The notes under the pieces are model-generated. The model searched no databases. It was not told the origin of the DNA and worked only from the letters and a program-made list of their open reading frames with translations. A stretch of 55,653 nucleotides of DNA from an uncultured Lachnospiraceae bacterium. Its GTDB lineage: Bacteria > Bacillota > Clostridia > Lachnospirales > Lachnospiraceae. A program made the translations under genes and the position numbers. The stretch spans positions 1-55,653 of the forward strand of contig CAJUST010000018.1 in assembly GCA_910589105.1 (NCBI GenBank), in the 5' to 3' direction. Each line of letters starts with the position of its first letter. The first letter of the stretch is position 1. This document shows positions 31,624 through 41,009 of the stretch, in pieces.

Positions 31624-33546
31624 CTAAATATCTAATTCTGCATCCTGCGCATGTTCATAGATAAATGCTTTCCGCGGCGGCACGTTGGTTCCCATCAGCA
31701 TTTCCGTCACGTCGGAGGCCATTCTTGCATCTTCAATTTCCACTCTCTTTAAAATCCTAGTCTTTGGGTCAAGCGTCGTTTCCCACAACTGATCCGCATC
31801 CATTTCGCCCAGTCCTTTATAGCGCTGTAACGTAAAACTTCCTTTGTGGCGTTTCCGGTACTTTTCTAAAGCCGCGTCGTCGTAAAGATACTCCTGCTCC
31901 CCCCGCGCCGGCATGGCTTTATAAAGCGGCGGCATAGCGATATACACATGCCCCTCGAAAATCAGTTCCGGCATAAAGCGGTAAAATAAGGTTAAAAGAA
32001 GCGTCGAGATATGCGCGCCGTCTACATCTGCATCCGCCATAATTATGATTTTGTGATACCGAAGCTTCGCAATGTCAAAATCATTGCCGTACCCTTCGGA
32101 AAACCCGCATCCAAACGCATTGATCATCGTCTTGATTTCTGCATTGGCAAGCACTTTGTCAATGCTGGCTTTTTCAACGTTTAATATTTTGCCGCGGATC
32201 GGAAGAATTGCCTGAAAAGAACGGTCCCTCGCCGTTTTGGCAGAGCCTCCGGCAGAATCCCCCTCGACGATAAAAATTTCACAAATGGATGCATCCCTGC
32301 TTTCGCAGTTCGCCAGTTTTCCATTGGAATCAAATGAAAACCTCTGTTTCGTAAGCAGGTTTGTTTTCGCGCGTTCTTCCGATTTGCGGATTTTCGCCGC
32401 TTTTTCCGCACAGCTTATAACGGATTTTAAGGCTTCTAAATTCCTGTCAAAATAGAGCTGGATTTCATCGCCTGTAATTTTCCCAGCGGCGCGCGCCGCA
32501 TCTTGGTTGTCAAGTTTTGTTTTCGTCTGCCCTTCGAATCTTGGGTCCGGGTGTTTCATGGAAATCACGGCCGTCATGCCGTTTCTTACATCTGTTCCGG
32601 TGAAGTTTGCGTCTTTTTCTTTTAAAATGCCAAGCTCTCTGGCATACTGGTTCATAATCGTCGTAAAAGTAGTTTTAAATCCGGTCAAATGCGTTCCGCC
32701 TTCGGCGTTATAGATGTTGTTGCAAAACCCTAGTACATTTTCGTGAAATTCATTGGTGTACTGGAAGGCGGCTTCCACCGTAATGCCTTCCGTCTCGCCT
32801 TGGAAATAGACAATGTCGCAAACCGTCTCAGAATTTTTGTTTAAATCTTTGACAAATCCCTTGATGCCTTCCGTCTCGTGGTATGTAATCCGCTCGGAAG
32901 GGTCTTTTCGTTTATCCGTAAAAAGTATGGTAAGCTTCGGGTTTAAGTAGGCGGTTTCGTGAAGCCTGCTTTTGATTTCATCTTCCCGGAATCTGGTTTT
33001 TTCGAATATTTCCCCGTCCGGCAGGAAGTTTATTTTCGTCCCTGTTTTTTTCGTTTTGCCGATCTTAGGCAGCAGGCCGTTTTCTAATTCTACGGCGGGA
33101 ACGCCGCGTAAATAGCGGTCATGATGAATGTACCCTTCCCGGCTGATTTCCACGTCCAGAAAAACAGACAATGCGTTGACGACGGAAGATCCTACCCCAT
33201 GCAGGCCTCCGCTGGTTTTATAAGCGGCATTGTCGAATTTTCCTCCGGCATGGAGCGTAGAAAATACGAGACGCGCGGCAGACATTCCTTTTTCGTGCAT
33301 GCCGACCGGGATTCCCCTGCCATTGTCGGCAACGGTGCAGGAACCGTCTTTTTCTAATGTGACGCTGATTGTGTCGCAAAAGCCCGCTAAGTGCTCGTCC
33401 ACTGCATTGTCCAAAATTTCATAGATTAAATGGTTTAAGCCTTTGCCGGAAACGCTGCCGATGTACATTCCCGGACGCTTGCGGACTGCTTCAAGCCCTT
33501 CGAGTACGGAAATGCTGGCTGCATCGTAGGATTGCTTTTCTGACAT
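31624..33546 (-). CDS. parE: DNA topoisomerase IV subunit B (GyrB/ParE family)
   Basis: 640-residue ATPase subunit. GHKL motifs are EILDNAVDE, VADNGRGIPVG and SGGLHGVGSSVVNALS. The TOPRIM domain has IVEGDSAGGSAKTARDR and ADADVDGAHI, and the C-terminus carries RYKGLGEMDADQLWETTLDP. First gene of the parE-parC-folC-gshA-CPBP series, with its own strong promoter and a LexA-like box in the leader. GAAAGGA precedes the ATG. Confidence 0.9.
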   Translation of the reverse strand: MSEKQSYDAASISVLEGLEAVRKRPGMYIGSVSGKGLNHLIYEILDNAVDEHLAGFCDTISVTLEKDGSCTVADNGRGIPVGMHEKGMSAARLVFSTLHAGGKFDNAAYKTSGGLHGVGSSVVNALSVFLDVEISREGYIHHDRYLRGVPAVELENGLLPKIGKTKKTGTKINFLPDGEIFEKTRFREDEIKSRLHETAYLNPKLTILFTDKRKDPSERITYHETEGIKGFVKDLNKNSETVCDIVYFQGETEGITVEAAFQYTNEFHENVLGFCNNIYNAEGGTHLTGFKTTFTTIMNQYARELGILKEKDANFTGTDVRNGMTAVISMKHPDPRFEGQTKTKLDNQDAARAAGKITGDEIQLYFDRNLEALKSVISCAEKAAKIRKSEERAKTNLLTKQRFSFDSNGKLANCESRDASICEIFIVEGDSAGGSAKTARDRSFQAILPIRGKILNVEKASIDKVLANAEIKTMINAFGCGFSEGYGNDFDIAKLRYHKIIIMADADVDGAHISTLLLTLFYRFMPELIFEGHVYIAMPPLYKAMPARGEQEYLYDDAALEKYRKRHKGSFTLQRYKGLGEMDADQLWETTLDPKTRILKRVEIEDARMASDVTEMLMGTNVPPRKAFIYEHAQDAELDI

Positions 33547-33592
33547 TTGTTTTTCCTTTCTTTGAATCCCTCTATTTTTAAGCGTTATACTC

Positions 33593-33606
33593 CAAATGTA
33601 TGTTCG
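33593..33606 (-). promoter_or_regulatory. LexA-like operator upstream of parE
   Basis: On the minus strand CGAACATACATTTG fits the Firmicutes SOS box (CGAACRNRYGTTYG type) at all but one conserved position. It lies in the 5' leader about 20 nt after the -10 element, where a repressor would block transcription. Confidence 0.45.
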
Positions 33607-33625
33607 CTTATTTGCTGCGGTACCT

Positions 33626-33654
33626 ATTATACTTTAGAATCTGGGAATTGTAAA
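33626..33654 (-). promoter_or_regulatory. Sigma-A promoter of parE operon
   Basis: Minus strand: TTTACA, 17 nt, perfect TATAAT, about 80 nt before the parE start codon, in the gap after polC. Confidence 0.75.
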
Positions 33655-33698
33655 GGGCAAAAACTTCTGTGGCAGAAAAGAAACGCCAAATACCCGTT

Positions 33699-36600
33699 CT
33701 ACCCTGCAAAATCAAACAAAGACAACTGGTTCGATTCCGGCAAATCCTCTAAAATCCCTAAATCCGCCATTAAATCAATGACCGTCTTACTTGCTTTTGT
33801 CCTCTGCCTGAAATCATCTTTTGATAAAAATGCCCCGTCTTTTGCCGCTTCTTCAACCGCTTCCGCCGCTTTTTCCCCTAATCCGTCGATTGTGCTAAGG
33901 GACGGCATAAGTTTTCCGTCAATAATTTGAAATCTTGCCGCTTTTGCCACATAAACGTCTAACGGTAAAAATTCAAACCCTCTTGCATACATCTCTTGAA
34001 CAATCCTCATATCACGGTAAGTATCCTGCTCTTTTTTCGACAGCGTTTCTTTCCGTCTTTCATAATCCCGCATAAAATAAGCTAACCGTTCTTCTCCCTG
34101 ACACATCAGTTCATAGTTAAACCCTGTCGCGCGGATGCTAAAATAAGCCGCGTAATACGCAAGCGGATAGAATACTTTACAATAGGCAATCCGCCACGCC
34201 ATCATCACATACGCCGCCGCATGCGCTTTCGGGAACATATATTTAATCTTTTTACAAGACCAGATGTACCAATCCGGCACGCCATGGGAAAGCATTTCTT
34301 TTTCCCACTCCGGCTTTAACCCCTTTCCTTTCCGCACGGATTCCATTATGGTAAAAGAAAGCTCACTGTCTAACCCCATATGGATCAGGTAAACCATAAT
34401 ATCGTCACGCGTGCAGATTGCCGTGGAAATGGTCGCTTTCCCTTCCTCAATTAAAGTCTGGGCATTTCCAAGCCAAACGTCCGTCCCATGGGAAAGCCCT
34501 GAAATCCGAATCAAATCTGAAAACTCCTGCGGTTTCGCATCAATAACCATCTGCATAGCGAAATCTGTGCCAAATTCCGGTATCCCAAGCGCCCCAAGCT
34601 GGCACCCGCCTAAATCTTCCGGCGTCACTAAAAGCGCTTCTGTGTTTTTAAACAACGACATCACCGAAGCGTCATCAAGAGGAATGGTCTGCGGGTCTAT
34701 GCCCGTTAAGTCCTCAAGCATACGGATCATCGTCGGATCGTCGTGCCCTAAAATATCGAGTTTTAACAAATTATGGTCAATGGAGTGATAGTCAAAATGC
34801 GTCGTTATAATATTCGTATTCATATCGTTTGCCGGATGCTGCACCGGAGTAAAAGAATCAATGTCCTCCCCGACAGGCAGGACAATAATCCCGCCGGGAT
34901 GCTGCCCTGTCGTCCTGCGCACGCCGACACATCCTTCCACAATCCGGCTGACCTCACAATTTCGTTTGTGGATGCCGCGTTCTTCATAATAATTCTTAAT
35001 ATATCCAAACGCCGTTTTATCCGCCAGCGTGCCAATCGTTCCGGCGCGGTATGTCTGCCCTTTTCCAAAAATAACTTCTGTATAAGCATGCGCTTTACTC
35101 TGGTATTCACCGGAAAAGTTTAAGTCAATGTCCGGCTCTTTATTTCCTTTAAATCCAAGAAATGTCTCAAACGGTATGTCAAACCCCTCTTTAGCGAGAG
35201 GCTCATTGCAGATAGGACATCGTTTATCCGGCATATCACAGCCGCCCCGTCCAGAAAACGCTTTGACCTCTTTAGAATCAAAATCACTGTAATGGCAGTT
35301 TGGGCAAAGATAGTGCGCCTGTAAGGGATTTACTTCCGTAATGCCGGACATGGTGGCGACAAAGGAAGATCCGACGGAGCCACGCGAACCGACTAAGTAC
35401 CCGTCTTCGTTTGATTTCCAAACAAGCTTCTGCGCAATAATGTACATAACCGCATATCCATTTGAAATAATGGAATTCAGCTCCCGCTCAAGGCGTTCTT
35501 CTACAATTTTCGGAAGCGCGCTTCCATACATTTCATGCGCTTTTTTATGGCAGATGTCCCGCAGAAGCTGATCGGAATTTTCAATGACGGGCGGGCATTT
35601 GTCTGGCCGCACCGGAGCGATTTTTTCACACATATCCGCGATTTTATTCGGATTTTCAATGACGATTTCCTCTGCCTTATCACTGCCTAAGTACGCAAAC
35701 TCCGCAAGCATTTCCTCTGTTGTGCGCAAATACAAAGGCGCCTGATTATCCGCATCTTTAAACCCTTTTCCCGCCATTATAATGCGCCGGTAAACTTCAT
35801 CTTGCGGATCTAAAAAATGCACGTCGCAAGTCGCAACAACTAATTTATGGAACTCCTCCCCTAATTTTACTATCTTCCGGTTGATTTCTTTGAGATCTTC
35901 TATGCTCTCAACGGGCGTTTTCTCATTTTCCAGCATAAACTGGTTATTGCCTAACGGCTGAATTTCAAGATAATCATAAAATTCTACCAGACGCGTAATT
36001 TCTTCTTTTGGCCTTCCGTTTAAAAGCGCTTGGTACAGCTCTCCGGCTTCACACGCCGAACCAATAAGTAAGCCTTCTTTATGCTTTAAGTATTCGGTCT
36101 TTGGGATGCGCGGCCGTTTGGAAAAGTACGTCAAATGTGACATGGAAATCAAACGGTAAAGATTTATGCGGCCTATATCGTTTGCCGCTAAAATAATGGC
36201 ATGATGCGTCGGCAGTTTCCGTACCGTTTCCGGAGTTGAAACGCTTAATTCACTCAGCTTTTTTAAGTCAAAGATCCCTCTGTCTTGTAACATTTCTATG
36301 AATTTTAAAAATATATCCGCCGTACATGCGGCGTCGTCTACCGCGCGGTGATGGTTTTTTAAAGACACGCCCAAAGCCTTTGCCACTGTATCCAGCTTAA
36401 AGCGGTTTAGTTCCGGCAGCAATGTCCGCGCCAATGAAACTGTATCGACAACCGTAAATTCCCGCTCTATGCCTAACCGCATAAGATTATGTTTGATAAA
36501 CCCCATGTCAAACTCTGCGTTATGCGCAACCATAACTGCATCCTGGCAAAACTCCATAAATTTTGGCAAGATTTCTTCGATGGTTTTTGCATCGATTACC

Positions 36601-38105
36601 ATGGAATCATTAATTCCCGTTAAGTTTTCAATCTCATAGGGAATCGGAATCTTCGGATTGACAAATTCCGAAAAATGGCCGGTAATATTGCCATTTTCCA
36701 CTTTTACTGCGCCAATCTCTATAATTTTATTGACATTCGGATTAAATCCGGTAGTCTCTAAATCAAAAACGACAAACGCGTCTTTTAAGCTTTGCCCGTT
36801 TTCATGTTCGACAAATGACTTTACGTCATCGACCAAATACGCTTCTACGCCGTAAATAATCTTAAACTCATCGTCCGGCGAAATGGCATGGTTCGCTTCC
36901 GGAAACGCTTGGACATTGCCATGGTCGGTAATGGCAATCGCTTTATGCCCCCATGCTTTCGCGCGTTTAATAATGTCTTTCACATCGGACACGCCGTCCA
37001 TATCGCTCATTTTGGTATGGCAGTGCAGCTCTACCCGTTTTAATGGGCTGTTGTCTGTTCTCTGCCCCCGGAAGTCGGAAGATTTTTTAATTCCATAAAT
37101 GGAACCTATCGTCAATTCACTGTCAAACTTGTCTATCGTCGTGACGCCTTTTATTTTTAAGAACACGCCTTTTTTTATGTGTTCCGTCAAGTGCGGCAAA
37201 TCTTCATTTTTTGTAAATATTTTCAGTACAATCGTATCCGTGTAATCGGTAAACGCAAGAATCAAAATAGTCTTTTCGTTTCGGATCTCCCTTGCCTCAA
37301 AACTAATCACCTGCCCGCGGATTACAACTTCTCCCATCTCACCTGTAATATTCTCGATCGGAATCGGCGCATCGTCAAAATCGCGTCCGTAAATCACATC
37401 AGGATTGCCGGAACGGACGATGCGTTTTTCCGGATGTTTGAAACTGCGTCTTTGCGGTTCCTTTGATTCGCCTCCGGCTTTTGGCAAAGTCGCATCTTTT
37501 GCTTCCGGTTCCTCCTTCTGCCTTCCCATGGCAGCCATACGGACCGTCTGCCGGATTTCCTGCTCAATCATATAATCCGACTGCTTTCTGCGTTCTTCCT
37601 TCTTTGGCGCAAAGGATACGTCCGCAATAAAGTCAACGCCGCACCGCTCACAAAATATCTTTTCTAAAATATGGACAAGCTCGTCTGCGCGCTCTTTCGC
37701 TAACATTGTATCCTCAAGCGTAAGTTTCATTCTGTTTTTTCCAACAAAAGAAATTTGGGCATTCCGGTAAACACTGTAAAGAAGTCTGCTATATGCGTTT
37801 AACTCTTGCGCAATGCTTTCCCCATAAATATCCATCAGGCTTTCAGCGCAATACTGTTCAGAAAGCATAAACTTCTCGATAATCTTCACTTCTACCCGCT
37901 GATTTGGAAAGAGCTGTTTTACGATTTCTTTTTCCAAACGGAAAATATCCGGTTTCGGGATTAAATGCCTGCCGCAAATAGAAATGCGAACCGCAGTTTT
38001 CTGGCGGTTCGCGCTCACTTTTGTGACTTCTATGCCAGACAGAAGTTTCTGCATATCTTCTTGCAAAGCCAATGCCGGAAACACTTCAAAAAAAGTTTTT
38101 GACAT
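33699..38105 (-). CDS. polC: DNA polymerase III PolC-type alpha subunit
   Basis: Replicative polymerase of low-GC Gram-positives, 1468 residues. Order: N-terminal tau-binding/KH-like region (1-200), OB fold (about 235-330, GEVVIRGQVISFEAREIRNE), PHP domain (VELHCHTKMSDMDG, AITDHGN), an inserted DEDDh proofreading exonuclease (VVFDLETTGFNPNVNKIIEI, MVAHNAEFDMGFI), then the polymerase palm with PDIDLNFSGEYQ and GSRGSVGSSFVATMSGITEV, and a zinc site (CPNCHY, CPIC). The ATG at 38105 has GGAG 8 nt upstream and starts 1 nt after the ispG stop; an upstream in-frame GTG overlaps that Shine-Dalgarno and is rejected. Last gene of the long block. Confidence 0.97.
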   Translation of the reverse strand: MSKTFFEVFPALALQEDMQKLLSGIEVTKVSANRQKTAVRISICGRHLIPKPDIFRLEKEIVKQLFPNQRVEVKIIEKFMLSEQYCAESLMDIYGESIAQELNAYSRLLYSVYRNAQISFVGKNRMKLTLEDTMLAKERADELVHILEKIFCERCGVDFIADVSFAPKKEERRKQSDYMIEQEIRQTVRMAAMGRQKEEPEAKDATLPKAGGESKEPQRRSFKHPEKRIVRSGNPDVIYGRDFDDAPIPIENITGEMGEVVIRGQVISFEAREIRNEKTILILAFTDYTDTIVLKIFTKNEDLPHLTEHIKKGVFLKIKGVTTIDKFDSELTIGSIYGIKKSSDFRGQRTDNSPLKRVELHCHTKMSDMDGVSDVKDIIKRAKAWGHKAIAITDHGNVQAFPEANHAISPDDEFKIIYGVEAYLVDDVKSFVEHENGQSLKDAFVVFDLETTGFNPNVNKIIEIGAVKVENGNITGHFSEFVNPKIPIPYEIENLTGINDSMVIDAKTIEEILPKFMEFCQDAVMVAHNAEFDMGFIKHNLMRLGIEREFTVVDTVSLARTLLPELNRFKLDTVAKALGVSLKNHHRAVDDAACTADIFLKFIEMLQDRGIFDLKKLSELSVSTPETVRKLPTHHAIILAANDIGRINLYRLISMSHLTYFSKRPRIPKTEYLKHKEGLLIGSACEAGELYQALLNGRPKEEITRLVEFYDYLEIQPLGNNQFMLENEKTPVESIEDLKEINRKIVKLGEEFHKLVVATCDVHFLDPQDEVYRRIIMAGKGFKDADNQAPLYLRTTEEMLAEFAYLGSDKAEEIVIENPNKIADMCEKIAPVRPDKCPPVIENSDQLLRDICHKKAHEMYGSALPKIVEERLERELNSIISNGYAVMYIIAQKLVWKSNEDGYLVGSRGSVGSSFVATMSGITEVNPLQAHYLCPNCHYSDFDSKEVKAFSGRGGCDMPDKRCPICNEPLAKEGFDIPFETFLGFKGNKEPDIDLNFSGEYQSKAHAYTEVIFGKGQTYRAGTIGTLADKTAFGYIKNYYEERGIHKRNCEVSRIVEGCVGVRRTTGQHPGGIIVLPVGEDIDSFTPVQHPANDMNTNIITTHFDYHSIDHNLLKLDILGHDDPTMIRMLEDLTGIDPQTIPLDDASVMSLFKNTEALLVTPEDLGGCQLGALGIPEFGTDFAMQMVIDAKPQEFSDLIRISGLSHGTDVWLGNAQTLIEEGKATISTAICTRDDIMVYLIHMGLDSELSFTIMESVRKGKGLKPEWEKEMLSHGVPDWYIWSCKKIKYMFPKAHAAAYVMMAWRIAYCKVFYPLAYYAAYFSIRATGFNYELMCQGEERLAYFMRDYERRKETLSKKEQDTYRDMRIVQEMYARGFEFLPLDVYVAKAARFQIIDGKLMPSLSTIDGLGEKAAEAVEEAAKDGAFLSKDDFRQRTKASKTVIDLMADLGILEDLPESNQLSLFDFAG

Positions 38106-38106
38106 A

Positions 38107-39162
38107 TTACTCACTCCAATTTAATAATTCCTTCCGAAGCTCTTTTAATAAATCCTTTTCAGGAACCTTTTTATAAACTTCTCCATGCTTGATAATTAAC
38201 CCTTCCCCTATGCCGCCTGCAATGCCAATATCCGCTTCTTTTGCCTCTCCGGGTCCATTGACGGCACAGCCCATTACAGCCACCTTGATATTTAAAGGAA
38301 TATCGCTTACCATTGTTTCCACCTGATTGGCAAGTTCAATCAGGTTTATTTTCGTCCTGCCGCAAGTTGGGCAGGACGCCACTTCAATCCCGCCAGCCCG
38401 AAGCCCCAGTGTCCGCAAAATAATTTTTGCAGATTTAATTTCCTCGATCGGGTCTCCCGTCAGGGAAACGCGGATTGTGTCTCCGATTCCCTGATGTAAA
38501 ATCAAGCCCAATCCAATTGAAGATTTAATATTGCCGCTGATAATCGTCCCAGCTTCCGTAATGCCTACATGGAGTGGGTAACTGGTCTGCTGCGATATGA
38601 TTTCATGCGCTTTTACGCACATCATCACGTCCGATGACTTAATGCTTATCACAAGATTCCTATACCCCATGTCCTCAATCATGTTCACTTTGTCTAACGC
38701 GCTTTCCACAATGCCTTCCGCCGTGACGCCATGATATTTTTCAACCAGCTCTTTTTCCAGCGAACCGCTGTTGACGCCGACACGGATTGGGATATTCCTT
38801 TCTTTTGCCGCATCCACAACTGCCTTTACGCGATCCCTGCTTCCAATGTTGCCCGGATTTATGCGGATTTTATCCGCCCCGTTTTCGATTGCCGCAATCG
38901 CTAAACGGTAATCAAAATGAATGTCCGCAACAAGCGGAATGGCAATCTCTTTTTTGATCTCCTTTAACGCCGCAGCCGCTTCCATTGTCGGAACCGCGCA
39001 GCGGATTATGTCGCATCCTGCCGCAGAGAGTTTTTGAATCTGCCCGACAGTCGCCGCAACGTCTTCCGTCTTTGTATTCGTCATCGACTGAATCAGGATA
39101 GGAGATCCCCCGCCGATTTGTTTTGTTCCAATCTTTACCCGTTTGGTCTGATTTCTGCCCAT
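38107..39162 (-). CDS. ispG: 4-Hydroxy-3-methylbut-2-enyl diphosphate synthase IspG
   Basis: MEP-pathway iron-sulfur enzyme of 351 residues. It starts with the TIM-barrel segment SPILIQSMTNTKTEDV, and the 4Fe-4S ligands lie in EVASCPTCGRT and VAVMGCAVNGPGEAKEADIG. GGAGG precedes the ATG. In this block it is separated from rseP by a foreign-looking gene. Its leader contains one copy of a 14-bp inverted repeat. Together with Dxr and UppS it feeds undecaprenyl carrier synthesis. Confidence 0.96.
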   Translation of the reverse strand: MGRNQTKRVKIGTKQIGGGSPILIQSMTNTKTEDVAATVGQIQKLSAAGCDIIRCAVPTMEAAAALKEIKKEIAIPLVADIHFDYRLAIAAIENGADKIRINPGNIGSRDRVKAVVDAAKERNIPIRVGVNSGSLEKELVEKYHGVTAEGIVESALDKVNMIEDMGYRNLVISIKSSDVMMCVKAHEIISQQTSYPLHVGITEAGTIISGNIKSSIGLGLILHQGIGDTIRVSLTGDPIEEIKSAKIILRTLGLRAGGIEVASCPTCGRTKINLIELANQVETMVSDIPLNIKVAVMGCAVNGPGEAKEADIGIAGGIGEGLIIKHGEVYKKVPEKDLLKELRKELLNWSE

Positions 39163-39199
39163 CGTACCCTCCTGCCATCTCTCTTATGTTTTATAAATT

Positions 39200-39213
39200 C
39201 TCCCTTTTCGGAA
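39200..39213. repeat. Left copy of 14-bp inverted repeat
   Basis: CTCCCTTTTCGGAA, in the ispG leader. The exact reverse complement occurs at 39952-39965, on the other side of the AT-rich unknown gene. Both copies are bordered on the outside by similar TTTTATAAA-type sequence. Confidence 0.7.
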
Positions 39214-39300
39214 AAGCGTTCCAACTGCGCAAGCTTGAAATATAATACAAATTCGCGCATATAATTACTGCTTTTGCATCCGCTTAACAACTCACGGAAG

Positions 39301-39852
39301 TTATATGATTTGCTTTCCATTAAAATCTATTTCATAGTAGTTATTCTCAAAATCGTACAGGCAAATCAAGTTTTCACGTATTGTAAATGGTTCTCTGTTT
39401 GAAATAGAAACAAATATATCTTTTCCAGAAAATGACCATTGTTTCTTAAAATCCAAGTCCAACATCGTTATTTCAATTTCTCCATAGATAATATATCCCT
39501 TTTCAACTTTATAAATTGCAAAGTTACAACCCAAACAGTCCAGCACAACATGGCGAATTATACAGGCATCGGTAATCTTTATCTGCGTTATCATGTTGTC
39601 TTGTAGAACTGTAAGAATGTCATCTTGCAGAACGGCACAATCCAAATCATATGAATGATACGGTCCAATCAGCGCTACTTGAAATTCTCTTGCATATAAG
39701 CCAATATGAATTGACAGTGTTTTTGACAAATCGTTGTGCCGATAATGTTCTGGATTCAATGTTACATCGTAATGGCGATTATCTACCGAGTCAACGGTAT
39801 ATGTTTCGTCAATATTGATTTCAATGTGACATATTTCATTTTCTAAAATCAT
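39301..39852 (-). CDS. Hypothetical protein in an AT-rich insert
   Basis: 183-residue predicted beta-rich soluble protein; no signal peptide or membrane segment. No family is recognised with certainty. Visible features are the patches CHIEINIDETYTVD and KKQWSFSGKDIFVSISNRE, in a layout reminiscent of small Firmicutes immunity-like proteins, which is only an impression. The ATG at 39852 has GGGAAGG 7 nt before it. An upstream GTG (39858) is too close to that site. GC content, roughly one third in sampled lines, is lower than the neighbours. It interrupts the rseP-ispG-polC order and lies between 14-bp inverted repeats, pointing to later acquisition. Confidence 0.7.
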   Translation of the reverse strand: MILENEICHIEINIDETYTVDSVDNRHYDVTLNPEHYRHNDLSKTLSIHIGLYAREFQVALIGPYHSYDLDCAVLQDDILTVLQDNMITQIKITDACIIRHVVLDCLGCNFAIYKVEKGYIIYGEIEITMLDLDFKKQWSFSGKDIFVSISNREPFTIRENLICLYDFENNYYEIDFNGKQII

Positions 39853-39951
39853 GGTCACACCTTCCCAAAATCTGATTTAATATTTGAATATAAAATATTT
39901 GCCTGCCACCCGTAATGTATTTTTATAGACTCATATTATCTGGGTACACAA

Positions 39952-39965
39952 TTCCGAAAAGGGAG
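39952..39965. repeat. Right copy of 14-bp inverted repeat
   Basis: TTCCGAAAAGGGAG, exact reverse complement of 39200-39213. It lies 9 nt beyond the rseP stop codon, so the outer flank reaches the end of rseP. Confidence 0.7.
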
Positions 39966-39973
39966 TATAAATT

Positions 39974-41008
39974 TTATAAAAACAGTTTCCGGATATCATT
40001 AAACATCACAAGAACCATAAGCCCCATTAAAATCATAATTCCGACAAAATGCACCATGCCCTCTTTTTCCGGATTGATTTTTTTCCGGCGGATTGCCTCT
40101 ATGATTAAGAACACCAAACGCCCTCCGTCTAACGCCGGAAGCGGCAGCAGGTTCATTACGCCTAAATTCGCAGTCAGAAGAATCGAAAAATTCAGCATAT
40201 TGAGAAACACATAAAACATTCCGTCCTGTTTGCTCGCATCGTATGTGTCGCCAATGCTTTTTACAATGCCAACCGGGCCGGAAAGCTCATTGACGCTGAC
40301 TTTTCCCGTCACCAGCATTTTTAAGCTTTGCATTGTCGTCCATATCCAATATTTCAGTTCATAAAAACCATTTTTAACGTTCGACCATACGGACTGGCGT
40401 TCCCGTTCCCCGTTCGCGACGATCCCGATTTTATAACGTCCGCTTGCTTCGTCTAATTTTGGCTCAATATGCGCATGAAACCGTTCTCCATCCCTTTCAT
40501 ATGTGACGTCTAAGGACTCTTTTGGATTAAAATAAGTATACATACTGACTTCCCGATAAAAATGAATCGGTTTTTGATTGATTTTTACAATCACGTCTCC
40601 TTCTTGCATCCCTTCTTCCTGCGCAGGATAGCCGTCCGTCACCCCCGTCAGGACAGGAACGTCTACGCCGATACAGCTAATTAAAATAAACGCCAGAGCA
40701 TATGCCAAAATAAAGTTAAACAAAGGGCCCGCCACAACGACGCTCATACGCGCCCAGACGGATTTACTGCCAAAAGAGCCTTCATTCTCGCTTTCGCCGT
40801 CTTCTCCTTCCATCATGCAGGCGCCGCCGAATGGCAAAAGTTTCACGGAATAAAACGTTTCCCCTTTCTGTACGCCAAACAGCGTCGGCCCAAGTCCCAG
40901 ACAAAACTCATTGACTTTAATCCCATTCTTTTTCGCCAAAAGAAAATGGCCCAGCTCGTGGAATAAAATAATCAGACTGAAAATCAATATCGCTATGATA
41001 AATTTCAA
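39974..41008 (-). CDS. rseP: Site-2 zinc metalloprotease RseP/RasP
   Basis: 344-residue intramembrane protease that cuts anti-sigma factors and leftover signal peptides. HELGH (HExxH) is at about residues 17-21 in the first membrane helix, a PDZ domain covers about 115-185 (GYPAQEEGMQEGDVIVKI), and the C-terminal LPLPALDGGRLVF carries the third zinc ligand Asp. The start codon is TTG, one base after the dxr stop, with AGGTGG just upstream; no ATG is available before the HExxH helix. Confidence 0.94.
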   Translation of the reverse strand: MKFIIAILIFSLIILFHELGHFLLAKKNGIKVNEFCLGLGPTLFGVQKGETFYSVKLLPFGGACMMEGEDGESENEGSFGSKSVWARMSVVVAGPLFNFILAYALAFILISCIGVDVPVLTGVTDGYPAQEEGMQEGDVIVKINQKPIHFYREVSMYTYFNPKESLDVTYERDGERFHAHIEPKLDEASGRYKIGIVANGERERQSVWSNVKNGFYELKYWIWTTMQSLKMLVTGKVSVNELSGPVGIVKSIGDTYDASKQDGMFYVFLNMLNFSILLTANLGVMNLLPLPALDGGRLVFLIIEAIRRKKINPEKEGMVHFVGIMILMGLMVLVMFNDIRKLFL

Positions 41009-41009
41009 A

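Noticed and set aside
39163..39199. Dedicated promoter for ispG
   Set aside because: Only poor -35/-10 pairs were found in the leader, so none is reported.
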